Of a stretch of DNA of 64,000 nucleotides, positions 1-8,544 are shown one piece after another. This DNA is from Nodosilinea sp. E11 (GTDB taxonomy: Bacteria; Cyanobacteriota; Cyanobacteriia; Phormidesmidales; Phormidesmidaceae), in NCBI RefSeq assembly GCF_032813545.1, contig NZ_CP136514.1:433760-497759 (forward strand). Direction: 5' to 3'. Each line of letters opens with the position of its first letter. The stretch's first letter is position 1. The translations under genes and the position numbers were made by a program. The notes beneath the pieces are model-generated. The model was given only the letters and a program-made list of their open reading frames with translations, was not told the DNA's origin and made no database searches.

Positions 1-411
1 GCGCTTCGACTTGCCTTGGTCTTCTTCATGGTCGTCCTCTGCGGGGGTGAGGGGAATGTAGTCTCCCCAGGTGACTTGGGCTTCTAGGGTGGTGGTTTTG
101 CCCGATAGCAAGCAGCTCAGCCCCATGGAGGAGGGAAATAAGGCTTTGCGGGCGGCCGGTTTGTCGGGAGTTTTGCTGTCTTCGCTGGAGTCGCTGGTGG
201 TGACTTCTTCAGGCAGGTCGTCGTCGGCATCGTCGTCGGAGCGCAGGTCGGGGGGTGCGCCAAAGGGGGCCAAAAAGCCGGTCAGGTACCACTTGGAGGG
301 AGCCTGCCTGAGGATTTCCTCGGCGTGGTCGGTGTCGTGGGGGGTGGGGCCGACGAGGTCAATGTTGAGGGCATCCACCAGAGTGGCGCGAATGTCGGCG
401 GAGGTAGTCAT
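1..411 (-). CDS. drmA: DISARM helicase DrmA, N-terminal part only
   Basis: The first 137 codons of a minus-strand gene that runs off the left edge of the window, read from ATG at 409-411. The N-terminus (MTTSADIRATLVDALNIDL, then an SKWYLTGFLAPFG stretch, an acidic linker and PSSMGLS) is what I associate with DISARM DrmA-type helicases. No helicase motif falls inside the window, so the call rests on this N-terminal pattern plus the upstream drmD and drmMI on the same strand, which is the class 1 DISARM gene order. In DISARM, DrmA acts with DrmB and DrmC to block incoming phage DNA. Unusually, about 8 kb of other genes separate it from drmMI. The rest of the gene, and any drmB and drmC, must lie beyond base 1. 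Confidence 0.62.
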   Translation of the reverse strand, partial: MTTSADIRATLVDALNIDLVGPTPHDTDHAEEILRQAPSKWYLTGFLAPFGAPPDLRSDDDADDDLPEEVTTSDSSEDSKTPDKPAARKALFPSSMGLSCLLSGKTTTLEAQVTWGDYIPLTPAEDDHEEDQGKSKR

Positions 412-459
412 GGTGTCAGATCCTAAATTGCATCGGGGCGGTCTACAGGATTAGCCCCC

Positions 460-960
460 TTAATCCAGTTCACCGGCTTGGCGCAGGGCGATGTTGATAA
501 CCGTCTCGCTGAGGCGAATCTTGCGGCTGAGCATGTTGTCGATGGCAGCTTTAACCGACAGTGACGGATCTCTTTGTTTGGCTTTTAGCAAAATGCCGAC
601 GGAGCCAGTTAAGGTTAGGCCGTTGAGTCGGGCAACCCGCCGTCCAACCGCTTCATCAATGCAAACCGTGGTGATGTTTTGGTCTAGGGCCAGTTGAATA
701 ACAGAGGCTTCTCCTAGGTCGAGGGCATTGAGCAGAAAGGGAGATATAGCTAGGGCAGTGGCTTGCTTATGGAGCCAGGTAGCCTGATCAAACTCGGGTA
801 CGGCAAGTTGACTGGTGCCCCCTCTTGAAATTTCTTGGCAGACCTCGAAGGGCACCCAAACCTTTTCATAGAGAGGCTCTAAGCGGATTAAGTCTCCCCA
901 GGCTGCTACTAGCGCGATGAGGGGAGAAGTGTTGATCACAATCTGAGTTGTCTCAGGCAT
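460..960 (-). CDS. DUF3368-type PIN-like toxin
   Basis: About 166 residues from ATG at 960 (MPETTQIVINTSPLIALVA). The opening VINTSPLIAL with an early acidic/polar site, the LDLGEASVIQLAL segment and the CIDEAVGRRVA segment are the three PIN-fold blocks of the DUF3368 family, presumed metal-dependent RNases. The start overlaps the stop of the upstream UPF0175 gene by eight bases, the usual arrangement of UPF0175 antitoxin with DUF3368 toxin in cyanobacteria. A further upstream in-frame start would extend deep into the antitoxin gene and was not chosen. The predicted role is toxin of a type II toxin-antitoxin pair; the ribonuclease activity is inferred from family membership. Confidence 0.8.
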   Translation of the reverse strand: MPETTQIVINTSPLIALVAAWGDLIRLEPLYEKVWVPFEVCQEISRGGTSQLAVPEFDQATWLHKQATALAISPFLLNALDLGEASVIQLALDQNITTVCIDEAVGRRVARLNGLTLTGSVGILLKAKQRDPSLSVKAAIDNMLSRKIRLSETVINIALRQAGELD

Positions 961-1207
961 TGGCGATGTCCGATAGTAGCTCTTCTTCGGAGAGGTCAAT
1001 CATGGGAACGCCGTAGTCGCTCAGCCTGAGCAGAAAGGTGACGCGATCGACCCCTAGCAGGGCTGCTGCCATGCCTGAGGAAAGCCGCTGTAGCTCAAAC
1101 AGCTTGACGGCCATGGCCCAGCGGGCTTCTTGTTCAAATTGCTCGCGGGTGCGGCCTACGGCATCAGGGAAGGTTTCGGGGTATTCGATGGTGAGTTGTA
1201 GAGACAT
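953..1207 (-). CDS. UPF0175 family antitoxin
   Basis: 84 residues. The segment AVKLFELQRLSSGMAAALLGVDRVTFL is the helix-turn-helix-like core of UPF0175 proteins, in which a helix carrying LF(E/Y)..RLS.G.AA.L.G..R..F is conserved. It lies directly upstream of, and overlaps, the DUF3368 toxin gene, so the two form a type II toxin-antitoxin operon in which this protein should neutralise the PIN-like protein and probably repress the promoter. The pair lies in the block inserted between drmMI and drmA. Confidence 0.82.
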   Translation of the reverse strand: MSLQLTIEYPETFPDAVGRTREQFEQEARWAMAVKLFELQRLSSGMAAALLGVDRVTFLLRLSDYGVPMIDLSEEELLSDIANA

Positions 1208-1256
1208 GGGGCCTTTGCTCGATACTTAGGTTTTGGGGCTAGAAACGGCTTAATGT

Positions 1257-1628
1257 CTAGTTTTGCGTAATCGTGAGAACCTGTGATGTACTTTCTCCCT
1301 CACAGGGAACTTCGTAATCGTGAATGTCGGCGATCGCGCTATCGATCTCTTCTGGCTGGCTGGCATAGTAAGACCGTGCTGCGATCAAATCAAAGGGGGT
1401 AAGCCCAGGGAAGTTGTGCAGCAACTCGTCATCGTCGGCTCCCTGGTTTTGTAGGGAGATGAGTGTCCACACGGCAATGCGGGTACTGCGAATGCGGGCA
1501 TGGCCACCGCAAACCCCTGGTGTTTTCTGCACGCTGCGGGTAGTGAGCTGTTCTTGAAACAGGGCATAGTCCTCTTGGGGTAAGGACTCGATCGCCTGAA
1601 CGAGGGATTCTACAAGTTTGGCGTTCAT
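1257..1628 (-). CDS. DUF433 antitoxin-like protein
   Basis: 123 residues. The central part, GVCGGHARIRSTRIAVWTL followed by a DDELLHNFPGLTPFDLIAARSYYA segment, is a clear DUF433 domain (winged-helix-like, usually an antitoxin paired with a DUF5615 PIN-like toxin). Unlike short stand-alone DUF433 antitoxins it carries about 33 extra N-terminal helical residues and a polar tail. No DUF5615 partner is next to it: downstream is the UPF0175/DUF3368 pair and upstream the membrane-anchored helical protein. It may be an orphan antitoxin or a regulator of the neighbouring genes. Confidence 0.75.
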   Translation of the reverse strand: MNAKLVESLVQAIESLPQEDYALFQEQLTTRSVQKTPGVCGGHARIRSTRIAVWTLISLQNQGADDDELLHNFPGLTPFDLIAARSYYASQPEEIDSAIADIHDYEVPCEGESTSQVLTITQN

Positions 1629-1708
1629 GGGGACACAGGGTTGAGGGTGGGGCTAGTGATTTTAGGCAAAGCGCTGCTCAACTTCCTTAAGGTTTAGCAG
1701 AGACGACG

Positions 1709-2740
1709 TCATCCAAGCCTTGGCTGAAAGCTGTGGAGAAACTCATTTTGCACCGAGGCAATGGCATCCATAATGCCGCTGCCTTGGGCATTTTCCAGCA
1801 TGGCGTTTTTGCTCTCAGTTATATACTTAATCAGAATTTCCTGTACATGGGGTCGATTTTTAGCTACTTGATCTCGATAACTCCAAACATCCCATGCAAC
1901 TAAACCAATAGCTAAGGTGGGATCTACGACAGAAGCTCCCCATTTAGCAGCTAGCACAGCTCCTCCTTTAGCTGCCATTTTTGACGCTGACTTAACAACT
2001 AAAGCTGATGCTAGTTTGGAGGTTGTGGCGATACCGGCAACAGCCAATGCTTTAGTGGATAAATCACTGGCTAACTTATTGATTTCATAGGAGCTAGAGC
2101 CTGTCTGAAGCAACATGAGCGAGATATCTTCCAGATGCTTATCCCAATCTTCTTCAGGGACTTGAAAGCGACTTTGGACCATGGCAAGTTTTACACCAAT
2201 CGCTGATGCATAATTTCCCAATGCTCGCTGGGAAATATTTTGTAGGTCAGCCTGAGCCTGCTCGGTCATAACCATCTCAGCAAATTTTTGGCTGAATTTT
2301 TCCGCCATCCGCTTCTGTAGAATCTGGTTAGCATTTAGCTCTCTCTCATCCTCCGCTCGTAGAATCTTAAGTTTTGAGTCAAGCTTGTGAGTAGCCCAAG
2401 CGACCGGAGCAGTATATTCGGTTACTTTCTGATTCCAAAAGTTGAAATACCAGTCTAGAAATGGGTGATCAACTTTTTGAGCTAAGGAATCAGCCCATCG
2501 ATCAAGCTCTCTCGTGGTAAAGTCCTCAGTACTGTCATAAGCTTCCCGGAGAGAAGCAACAAGCTGGCGGTCTATAGTATCCCAGTTTTCTTCTTGAACT
2601 ACAGTGTCTACAGGTTCTGAAGGAATGTCTAAATCTTCAGGACTTGCTAATGCGAACGGAGTAGGCAATAAAGTTGCCCAACAACAGACAATTAATACGA
2701 GAAGTCCCAGAAGCTGTCTTGTAGCCTTGCAGTTTTTCAT
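1709..2740 (-). CDS. Membrane-anchored helical protein, paralogue of the upstream gene
   Basis: 343 residues, function not recognised. There is an N-terminal hydrophobic segment (LLGLLVLIVCCWATLLPTPFALA) that could be a signal peptide or anchor, then a mostly helical region with TRELDRWADSL and HPFLDWYFNFWNQK. A small-residue-rich hydrophobic stretch lies around residues 225-280 (SALVVKSASKMAAKGGAVLAAKW), of the kind found in membrane-inserting proteins. It shares the layout and several motifs with the neighbouring 391-residue protein (ELDxWxDxLxQxxDxxFLDWYF), so the two arose by duplication and probably act together. The genes are 11 bp apart and presumably co-transcribed. A membrane-active effector role is inference only. 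Confidence 0.6.
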   Translation of the reverse strand: MKNCKATRQLLGLLVLIVCCWATLLPTPFALASPEDLDIPSEPVDTVVQEENWDTIDRQLVASLREAYDSTEDFTTRELDRWADSLAQKVDHPFLDWYFNFWNQKVTEYTAPVAWATHKLDSKLKILRAEDERELNANQILQKRMAEKFSQKFAEMVMTEQAQADLQNISQRALGNYASAIGVKLAMVQSRFQVPEEDWDKHLEDISLMLLQTGSSSYEINKLASDLSTKALAVAGIATTSKLASALVVKSASKMAAKGGAVLAAKWGASVVDPTLAIGLVAWDVWSYRDQVAKNRPHVQEILIKYITESKNAMLENAQGSGIMDAIASVQNEFLHSFQPRLG

Positions 2741-2751
2741 GGGGTGTCCTC

Positions 2752-3927
2752 TTATGCGTTAGGAGCAGAAAAGGACGCATTCAAGTCACGGGTAATGTGG
2801 ATCGACTGTAGGATCCTTTGGTCGATTTTATCTACTACAGTCATGACTCCGTTATCTGGATTTTCCAGGATAGATTCTTCAACTTTGCCTAGGTAGTCGA
2901 CTAGATTTTTTCGAAGAATTGGCTTTTCAATATTGGCTGTATTGTAAGCGTCCCAAACATCCCAAATGATGATGCTGGCACCTACGCCTGCATCGAGAAG
3001 AGTGCTGCCAAGTTTTGCAGCCAGCATTCCCCCGGTTTTCGTAGCAATTTTAGCACCTGCTTTGGTGGCTAATTTGGCGACGACAGCGCTACCTACTTTA
3101 GGAATAAAAGGAGAAATTAGTGGCTTAAAAGCAACATAGGCTCCTGCTAAGGTTATTTGTTTAAGAGGTAAATCTAGGGGATTACCTAGAACCCCAGGGA
3201 TACTGACGGATACATCTTCCAAGTAACGGTTCCATTCAGCCGCCGATACACCACTTTCAATAGGAACCTGGTTGAACTCCTGGCCGAGCTGCTTAATGTA
3301 TTCCTTAGCAGTTCTGACCGCGATATTTTGAAGCTGATATTCTGAGATTCTCGGAACCAAGACCCGCTTAGCAAATTCTTCTTGGAATTCCGCTGTAATT
3401 TCTTCAGCTATTTTCTCATTAGGGGAAGGGTTGTAAGGGTCAAGCCATTGCCAAAACTTTCCAGAGACACCCGCAAAAAAGCTTTTGTACTCTAGTTGTT
3501 TTTGGTGAAAATATCCAAAGTACCAGTCTAAAAAACTGTTGTCTAAGCGTTGAGTTAAATCATCAGTCCACTGGTCTAGTTCATTTCTGGCGAAAGCGTC
3601 TGTTTTAACTCTGGCATTACGGAGTTTATCTTTTGCAAGGCTTTCAAACTTGGTCCAGTCGGGTTCGAAGGTCTGTAGGGCAGCTTTACTGCCTGATTGT
3701 GGAAGATCGGTTGCCAGTACCTCTGTAGCAGGTGGTTGAGGTAGATCTTCAGAAAAGGCCTGTACTATAAACCAGCTACCGATCGCAGGAATGAGTACCA
3801 CTGCCACAACTACAGCCCATATGTAGGGCGAAATTCGCTTGGAGAGTCTAAAAAACTTATCCAAGTTGTTTTCTGGTTCAGGTTGTGGTGTCGCTGGAGT
3901 TGGAGGAGAAATATTCGTCATTGTCAT
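2752..3927 (-). CDS. Membrane-anchored helical protein, paralogue of the downstream gene
   Basis: 391 residues. A short proline-rich cytosolic start is followed by one transmembrane helix (PYIWAVVVAVVLIPAIGSWF, residues about 33-52), a helical domain containing NELDQWTDDLTQRLDNSFLD then WYFGYFHQK, and an Ala/Gly/Lys-rich region (KVGSAVVAKLATKAGAKIAT) before a DVWDAYNTA segment that matches DVWSYRDQV in the paralogue. The alternation of small residues and lysines resembles amphipathic or glycine-zipper pore segments. The gene is between the GmrSD-like nuclease gene and its paralogue, all on the minus strand. I do not recognise a named family; a possible role is a paired membrane effector in the DISARM-embedded block. 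Confidence 0.6.
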   Translation of the reverse strand: MTMTNISPPTPATPQPEPENNLDKFFRLSKRISPYIWAVVVAVVLIPAIGSWFIVQAFSEDLPQPPATEVLATDLPQSGSKAALQTFEPDWTKFESLAKDKLRNARVKTDAFARNELDQWTDDLTQRLDNSFLDWYFGYFHQKQLEYKSFFAGVSGKFWQWLDPYNPSPNEKIAEEITAEFQEEFAKRVLVPRISEYQLQNIAVRTAKEYIKQLGQEFNQVPIESGVSAAEWNRYLEDVSVSIPGVLGNPLDLPLKQITLAGAYVAFKPLISPFIPKVGSAVVAKLATKAGAKIATKTGGMLAAKLGSTLLDAGVGASIIIWDVWDAYNTANIEKPILRKNLVDYLGKVEESILENPDNGVMTVVDKIDQRILQSIHITRDLNASFSAPNA

Positions 3928-4057
3928 AGTCCTTGTTAATAGAACTGGAGCTTTGCAAAGATTTACAGGTTTTAGTGAAGGGGGAATTCACTTAGAGTGG
4001 GGCAAATGCCTATTTGGAGACTTTTGGCATAGATTGAGCTACTTAAGCCAAGCCACC

Positions 4058-5779
4058 TTATCCCACAAGTGCGGGTTGGGGTACGAGAACAGCTTCATCC
4101 AATCGCCAGAGTTCCTTGAAGGAGTTGATTAGCTCGTCCTGTCGCTTTTCAATTACTTTAGGTGTCCATTCGGGTGTGTTGAGTACCTGAGTGGTCATGG
4201 CGAAGGGGGAAACGCCGCTTTTGCCGGTGAAATATTTTTTCTTTTTGGTCTCGAAGTCGTAGTTTTGGGCGCTGCTGTTTTTGTAGCCCGACAGTAGAGC
4301 CAGATTGCCCAGGCGGTGCACATAGCCTTGCCGGGTTTCTTCGTCGGGGAACCAGGCTAGCCACTGGCTGTCTTGGCGAGGGGTTTGGGGCAAGATGTGC
4401 TCGACGGTGATGCGGGGTAGGGTGTAGACGGCCTCGCCGCCAGAGAGGTAGGTGTCGAGGCGCAGCAGCACGTAGAGGCGAATTTTGGTCTCTAGGTAGA
4501 GGGGGCCATTGAGACGCTGAATAATGGCCTGGCACTCGTCAGCGGTGAGGTGCAAGGGAGAGTCGGGCTGGCTCAGGTCTTGGCCCTCTTCGATCCAGGT
4601 AAGGAGGGTGCTGTAGCGGCGCATCCGTTGGTTGATGTCGGCGCGTTGAATCATTAGGCCAGAGGCGAGGCGATCAAGGTCTTTGAAGAAGGTGAGCAGC
4701 TTGTCGGGCTGATGGCGGTGCTTGGAGAGGTAAGCGATCGCAGGCGGCAGCCAGTCGGCATTATCAATGCGGTTGAGGTATTTGAAGTAGGTATTGATGG
4801 CTTCGGCGTGCTGATTGCTCTCGTAGTAGCAGTCTTGGATATCGGCATAGGCCTGAGCTGTTGGGCATAGCACTTCATCAATAAAGTAGGCTGGATTTTT
4901 ACTTGGCTCCACATATAGCCGAACCTCCTTCAGGACGGAGTCTTTTTGCTTGGCTTTGCGGTAAATCATCCGAATGTGGGAGAACAAGTCTTGAAAGGTG
5001 CCGCGCCCTAGCCTGACTTCAGTGTCTTCCCAAAGCCTGTTGTATTGCTCTTGCTGACCTGGTGAAATTTTGCCGATAATTTCTGACTTGAGAATGTCGG
5101 TATGGGATAGGTCTAGTCCACGGTCATTGAGGACTGAGAAAATGCGATAGGCCGAATCCATATCGGGAGTGGAGACAACTACCAGCAAACAGCCTGTGAT
5201 GACAAATTGAGTTAGCCGAATGCACTGATGCTCGGAAAGTTTCTGTAAGCGTTTTAGCAGATGCAGAGCGTTGTCGCGAATGTGAGCTTGGCTGTCGGGG
5301 AGAATGGCATCTTTTTTCTCGATTAGTTTGCTGATGCCTCCTTCGTCTTGAATATAGTCGCGGAAGAACTTCTCATCTCGCTCCCGCAGGGTTAAGCGAT
5401 AGCGGTTGGGCGTGTTTCTAACCCAACTGCCTTCTTCATATATATATTTTGTTAGCTCTTTAGCAATTTTCTCTGGAACGACTTCTCGTAGAACAGACAG
5501 GAGGATAGTCAGGGTTGTCAAGCGTTGTTGACCATCCACGACTTCAGACTGTGAAGCACCATCAGTTTTAATCAGGACGATGCTACCTAAGAAGTAAGGG
5601 CTGATTTCGTCTATTGGAGTGTTGCTATCTCCCAGAAAATCTAGCAAATCATCGAGTAGAGCTTCTGCTTGTTCAATTTCCCAGGCGTAGGGACGTTGAT
5701 AGAGGGGAATTGAGAATACAAAGTCATCACAGAAAATTTTCTCAATGGGATATTCGGCACCGTGGATTCTGGTAGGCAT
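4058..5779 (-). CDS. GmrSD-like DUF262/DUF1524 nuclease
   Basis: 573 residues. The N-terminal DUF262 domain has IPLYQRPYAWE near residue 25 and the SEVVDGQQRLTTLTIL motif near residue 78 (a ParB/sulfiredoxin-like NTPase-type fold). The C-terminal DUF1524 domain has the His-Asn-His type nuclease signature: ITVEHILPQTP near residue 455, then HRLGNLALLSGYKNSSAQN and a lysine-rich F..KKKKY segment. Single-chain proteins with this arrangement are related to GmrSD, a type IV restriction enzyme acting on modified phage DNA. Both key motifs are intact, so an active nuclease is plausible. It is in the gene block between drmMI and drmA and adds a modified-DNA restriction layer to the methylation-dependent DISARM system. 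Confidence 0.85.
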   Translation of the reverse strand: MPTRIHGAEYPIEKIFCDDFVFSIPLYQRPYAWEIEQAEALLDDLLDFLGDSNTPIDEISPYFLGSIVLIKTDGASQSEVVDGQQRLTTLTILLSVLREVVPEKIAKELTKYIYEEGSWVRNTPNRYRLTLRERDEKFFRDYIQDEGGISKLIEKKDAILPDSQAHIRDNALHLLKRLQKLSEHQCIRLTQFVITGCLLVVVSTPDMDSAYRIFSVLNDRGLDLSHTDILKSEIIGKISPGQQEQYNRLWEDTEVRLGRGTFQDLFSHIRMIYRKAKQKDSVLKEVRLYVEPSKNPAYFIDEVLCPTAQAYADIQDCYYESNQHAEAINTYFKYLNRIDNADWLPPAIAYLSKHRHQPDKLLTFFKDLDRLASGLMIQRADINQRMRRYSTLLTWIEEGQDLSQPDSPLHLTADECQAIIQRLNGPLYLETKIRLYVLLRLDTYLSGGEAVYTLPRITVEHILPQTPRQDSQWLAWFPDEETRQGYVHRLGNLALLSGYKNSSAQNYDFETKKKKYFTGKSGVSPFAMTTQVLNTPEWTPKVIEKRQDELINSFKELWRLDEAVLVPQPALVG

Positions 5780-5848
5780 GGTTTAGAAGATTACAAATAG
5801 GGGTTTGGTTGAGACTTGACGAATAAATCAGGAAGTATATGAAGGTAG

Positions 5849-6394
5849 CTAACTTTCGTTGAACCGATAGCAGAAATTGCTATCAGTTGCGGCTTGGGAG
5901 GTTGATCGACGGGATAGGGGACTCAGCGCCCAGTTCAGTAGCCCAAGTCCCCATTCTTTTGGTCTGAAAATAGTTGATCTCCCAAGTCGTGTATCAGGTT
6001 GTGCCTCAGCAGGAACGACGCGGTAGCAAAGTAGGTTGTCGGGGTCATCGAAGGTGGTTTCGCCTAGGAAGACATCGCGCTGGTAGACCTCTGCATCGCG
6101 ATCATTGATGGTGTAGCTGCAAAAGCCGCTTAAGTCATAGTTCCCATCGGGGCAGTCATTAATCATCAAAATGCTGGTTTTGGTGCCATCCATCCAGTTC
6201 AGTGTGGCGTAGTGGGCACCGGCTCCGTAGCCTGCGCTGATGACACAGGGCTCTAGGCGGGCTTGGGTGTCGCCCTGGAAAGCGTAGCAGACGCCGACTT
6301 GGTCGGGGTAAGGTCGAGCCTGCACCGCAGTACATGTAATTAAAGAGCTTGCAATGGCAAGGATAAGAGTTAAGGTAAATTTTTCATTTTTCAT
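5849..6394 (-). CDS. Secreted cysteine-containing protein of unknown function
   Basis: 181 residues beginning with a clear signal peptide: a lysine-containing start, a hydrophobic core (LTLILAIASSLITC) and a VQA-type cleavage site near residue 26. The mature part has six cysteines (VCYAF, EPCVI, NDCPD, GFCSY, LLCYRV, NFCYR), suggesting disulphides in an exported protein. No domain recognised. It is an odd neighbour for intracellular defence genes: it is ten bases from the dual-OB gene on the same strand, so it may simply be carried along. Confidence 0.6.
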   Translation of the reverse strand: MKNEKFTLTLILAIASSLITCTAVQARPYPDQVGVCYAFQGDTQARLEPCVISAGYGAGAHYATLNWMDGTKTSILMINDCPDGNYDLSGFCSYTINDRDAEVYQRDVFLGETTFDDPDNLLCYRVVPAEAQPDTRLGRSTIFRPKEWGLGLLNWALSPLSRRSTSQAATDSNFCYRFNES

Positions 6395-6403
6395 AGAAGT
6401 TTT

Positions 6404-7258
6404 CTATAGGTTGGGTTGGGATAGTTTTCGGAGATGATCGATGAAAATATGCTTTTCGTCATAGGTGAGGTGGAGACGACTCTTTTTGCCAAATGTGCTC
6501 ATGGCATAATTTCTTCCTTGCTCAATGCTCCACCCTATAATGTGCATCTCAACTAAAATCTGTTCTATTAGTGAAAGCCTTCTGATTCCAGCAATTAGCT
6601 TCCAGCATGGGTTTGCTGGGCCATCCCACCCTGGCGGGCTAAAAGGCATGCCTAAACTTACAGTAATTAAACATGGCTCGTTTAGATAAATGCCATGACG
6701 AAATAAATCCACGGCTTCAGGATCAGTAATGGTGGCCTCCTTTAAGGAATATCCTCCCCTGGTCACGAACGTTCCTTTCCACTTCTTATTTCCATCTGTC
6801 TTTTCCTGCTGAGTTATTTTTAGTGAATCTGTATACACAATATCCAAGCTTTTTCTTTGCTCAAACGGTAGTGACTGAAGAAAAGGAACGGTGACATATT
6901 TGTAGGAATTATGTAGGATTGGCGAATGGAAATTCACGAAGGGTAGAATTTCTTCAATTTTAGCTTTTCGAATATAGGTCCATTGTCCCGCAGCAATAGC
7001 ACGATTTTCACACTCAAATCCAAAGTCTGGCCCTGTTTCATATAACGGAATCTCTAAGACATCTAGTACTTTGATCTCTTCAAGCGTTAGAATTTTTGTT
7101 CCACTACTTATTTCTGTACTCCAAGGGACTCTGCCATCATTGGGATACTTCAAAGAAACTGGTCGAATCCAACGAGCTGAATCAAGATTGATTCCTGCAA
7201 AGCAACGCTCTCTTAGCTTTAGAGAATTAGCAAGGCAAATGATCTGTGTTCGATTCAT
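6404..7258 (-). CDS. Dual OB domain-containing protein
   Basis: 284 residues. The start MNRTQIICLANSLKLRERC followed by FAGI.....WIRPVS, a middle EIKVLDVLEIPL block, and the late GWDGPANPCWKLIAGIRRL block are features I associate with the dual OB-fold (DuOB) family, predicted nucleic-acid or nucleotide-binding proteins that often sit beside DUF488 genes. Two DUF488 genes lie immediately upstream on the same strand (15 bp gap), supporting a functional unit. The exact activity is unknown. Assignment rests on pattern recall and on the DUF488 neighbours. Confidence 0.62.
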   Translation of the reverse strand: MNRTQIICLANSLKLRERCFAGINLDSARWIRPVSLKYPNDGRVPWSTEISSGTKILTLEEIKVLDVLEIPLYETGPDFGFECENRAIAAGQWTYIRKAKIEEILPFVNFHSPILHNSYKYVTVPFLQSLPFEQRKSLDIVYTDSLKITQQEKTDGNKKWKGTFVTRGGYSLKEATITDPEAVDLFRHGIYLNEPCLITVSLGMPFSPPGWDGPANPCWKLIAGIRRLSLIEQILVEMHIIGWSIEQGRNYAMSTFGKKSRLHLTYDEKHIFIDHLRKLSQPNL

Positions 7259-7273
7259 TGCTTAATATCATAT

Positions 7274-7720
7274 TTAAAGGTGATGAATATCTACGTTTCC
7301 CCATTTTTTATTCAAATACTCAGCTACGAGTCGTCTATGGCAGTGGTGGGGTTTTGCTTCGCTACACAATAAACACCCGCCATTGACTAGCTCTGGCGAT
7401 AGCACCTTTTCAATTTGCCGCTTATTTATCAAGTCGATAAACTTGGTTTCATAGGTTTGCCAGTCACCCTTTTGTTTTTTATAGGCGTCGAGAATATCTT
7501 TAGTTGGTGCCAGTTCTGGCATATGAATATATTCAATATCCCCAATTGTCTTGAGGAAATAGGCTAAATCATCTCGTTTTGAAAAGCCTGCTAGCTGAGA
7601 GGCATTGTTCAGACGGGTATCAATTACTCGGCGAACGCCAGATTTGAGTAATAGTTCAAAAAACTGCTGGGCCTTTTTTTGAGTGAAGCCGATGGTAAAA
7701 ACATCAATTGGTTGAGTCAT
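7274..7720 (-). CDS. DUF488 family protein (short copy)
   Basis: 148 residues. The opening VFTIGFTQKKAQQFFELL, the RRVIDTRLN segment and the C-terminal CLLCSEAKPHHCHRRLVAEYL are the three diagnostic DUF488 blocks; the last supplies the conserved Cys/His cluster. DUF488 proteins are predicted enzymes of unknown reaction frequently found in defence or DNA-modification islands. It overlaps the upstream longer DUF488 gene by 17 bases, so the two are translationally coupled and are diverged paralogues. Confidence 0.85.
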   Translation of the reverse strand: MTQPIDVFTIGFTQKKAQQFFELLLKSGVRRVIDTRLNNASQLAGFSKRDDLAYFLKTIGDIEYIHMPELAPTKDILDAYKKQKGDWQTYETKFIDLINKRQIEKVLSPELVNGGCLLCSEAKPHHCHRRLVAEYLNKKWGNVDIHHL

Positions 7721-8396
7721 GGTTTTTTTCTACGTAGGCAATGCGATCGCCCTGGCGTTTGTAAGCCTCTTGGATAGCGCCTTCTAGGGAATGATGATCT
7801 AGTAGGGCGATCGGGGCATCGGTTGGGGAGGTGGCTGAGGAATCGCTAAATAAGGTGAGTTGGGCTTGTTCTAGGGGCTCGGTGGGCTGGTCGAGGGCAT
7901 CGGCTAGACCATTCAGTTTGAGCATGCGCTCTTCTAAATGGGAGTGGGGTTCGAGATTGCCGTGGCTGAGGATGTGGTTGATTTCTAGAGGAAATTGCTT
8001 TAGGTGCTGGCACACTAAAACAGCACGGTGGCAAGTTAATGGATCCTTTTCAGCACACATGAGCGCAACATCAAACTTTTGGCTGCCGGTTACCACGCGG
8101 TCTAGCCCTCTGGCGAAGGCATCGGTGGCGGCAATGCGCTCGTATAGGGCTTTCCCCTCGACGTAGCAGCTTTCATCCTCGGGGCGAGCCCCGAGTTCAC
8201 GGCCCAAAAAGACATAGCGAATGCCCGCGTTTTCGAGAGCGGCTTTCAAGGGCTTTTGGCAAAAGTGGGGCATGTAGCGGCTATAGGGAGTTGACCGCAC
8301 ATCCGCCAGGGCAGTTACCCCGTGCTGCTTGAGTAGGGCGATGAAGGTGTCAATGTCGTGATTGGAATGGCCAATCGTGTACAACTTGTTTGACAT
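7704..8396 (-). CDS. DUF488 family protein (long copy)
   Basis: 230 residues. YTIGHSNHDIDTFIALL at the start, LADVRSTPYSRYMPHF, and the CAEKDPLTCHRAVLVCQHL segment form a canonical DUF488 domain of about 150 residues. The last 80 residues are an extra tail (leucine- and glutamine-rich, ending in an EAYKRQGDRIAYVEKNHD segment) not seen in the shorter paralogue. It is the first gene after drmMI in the transcription direction, with a gap of about 150 bp, so the DUF488-DUF488-DuOB unit may have its own promoter in that gap. Confidence 0.85.
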   Translation of the reverse strand: MSNKLYTIGHSNHDIDTFIALLKQHGVTALADVRSTPYSRYMPHFCQKPLKAALENAGIRYVFLGRELGARPEDESCYVEGKALYERIAATDAFARGLDRVVTGSQKFDVALMCAEKDPLTCHRAVLVCQHLKQFPLEINHILSHGNLEPHSHLEERMLKLNGLADALDQPTEPLEQAQLTLFSDSSATSPTDAPIALLDHHSLEGAIQEAYKRQGDRIAYVEKNHDSTN

Positions 8397-8544
8397 GCTA
8401 CGGGTTGAAAGAGACTGCCTAGAGCCTTAATTATAGGAAAGCCCCATGACGAGAACGGTTTAGCTTGAGTCAATCGCTGGGACTGGGGTTGGCTCACCCA
8501 GACTGGTGCTAATGTGTTTAGCTGTCGACAGATGAGTCATGGGT

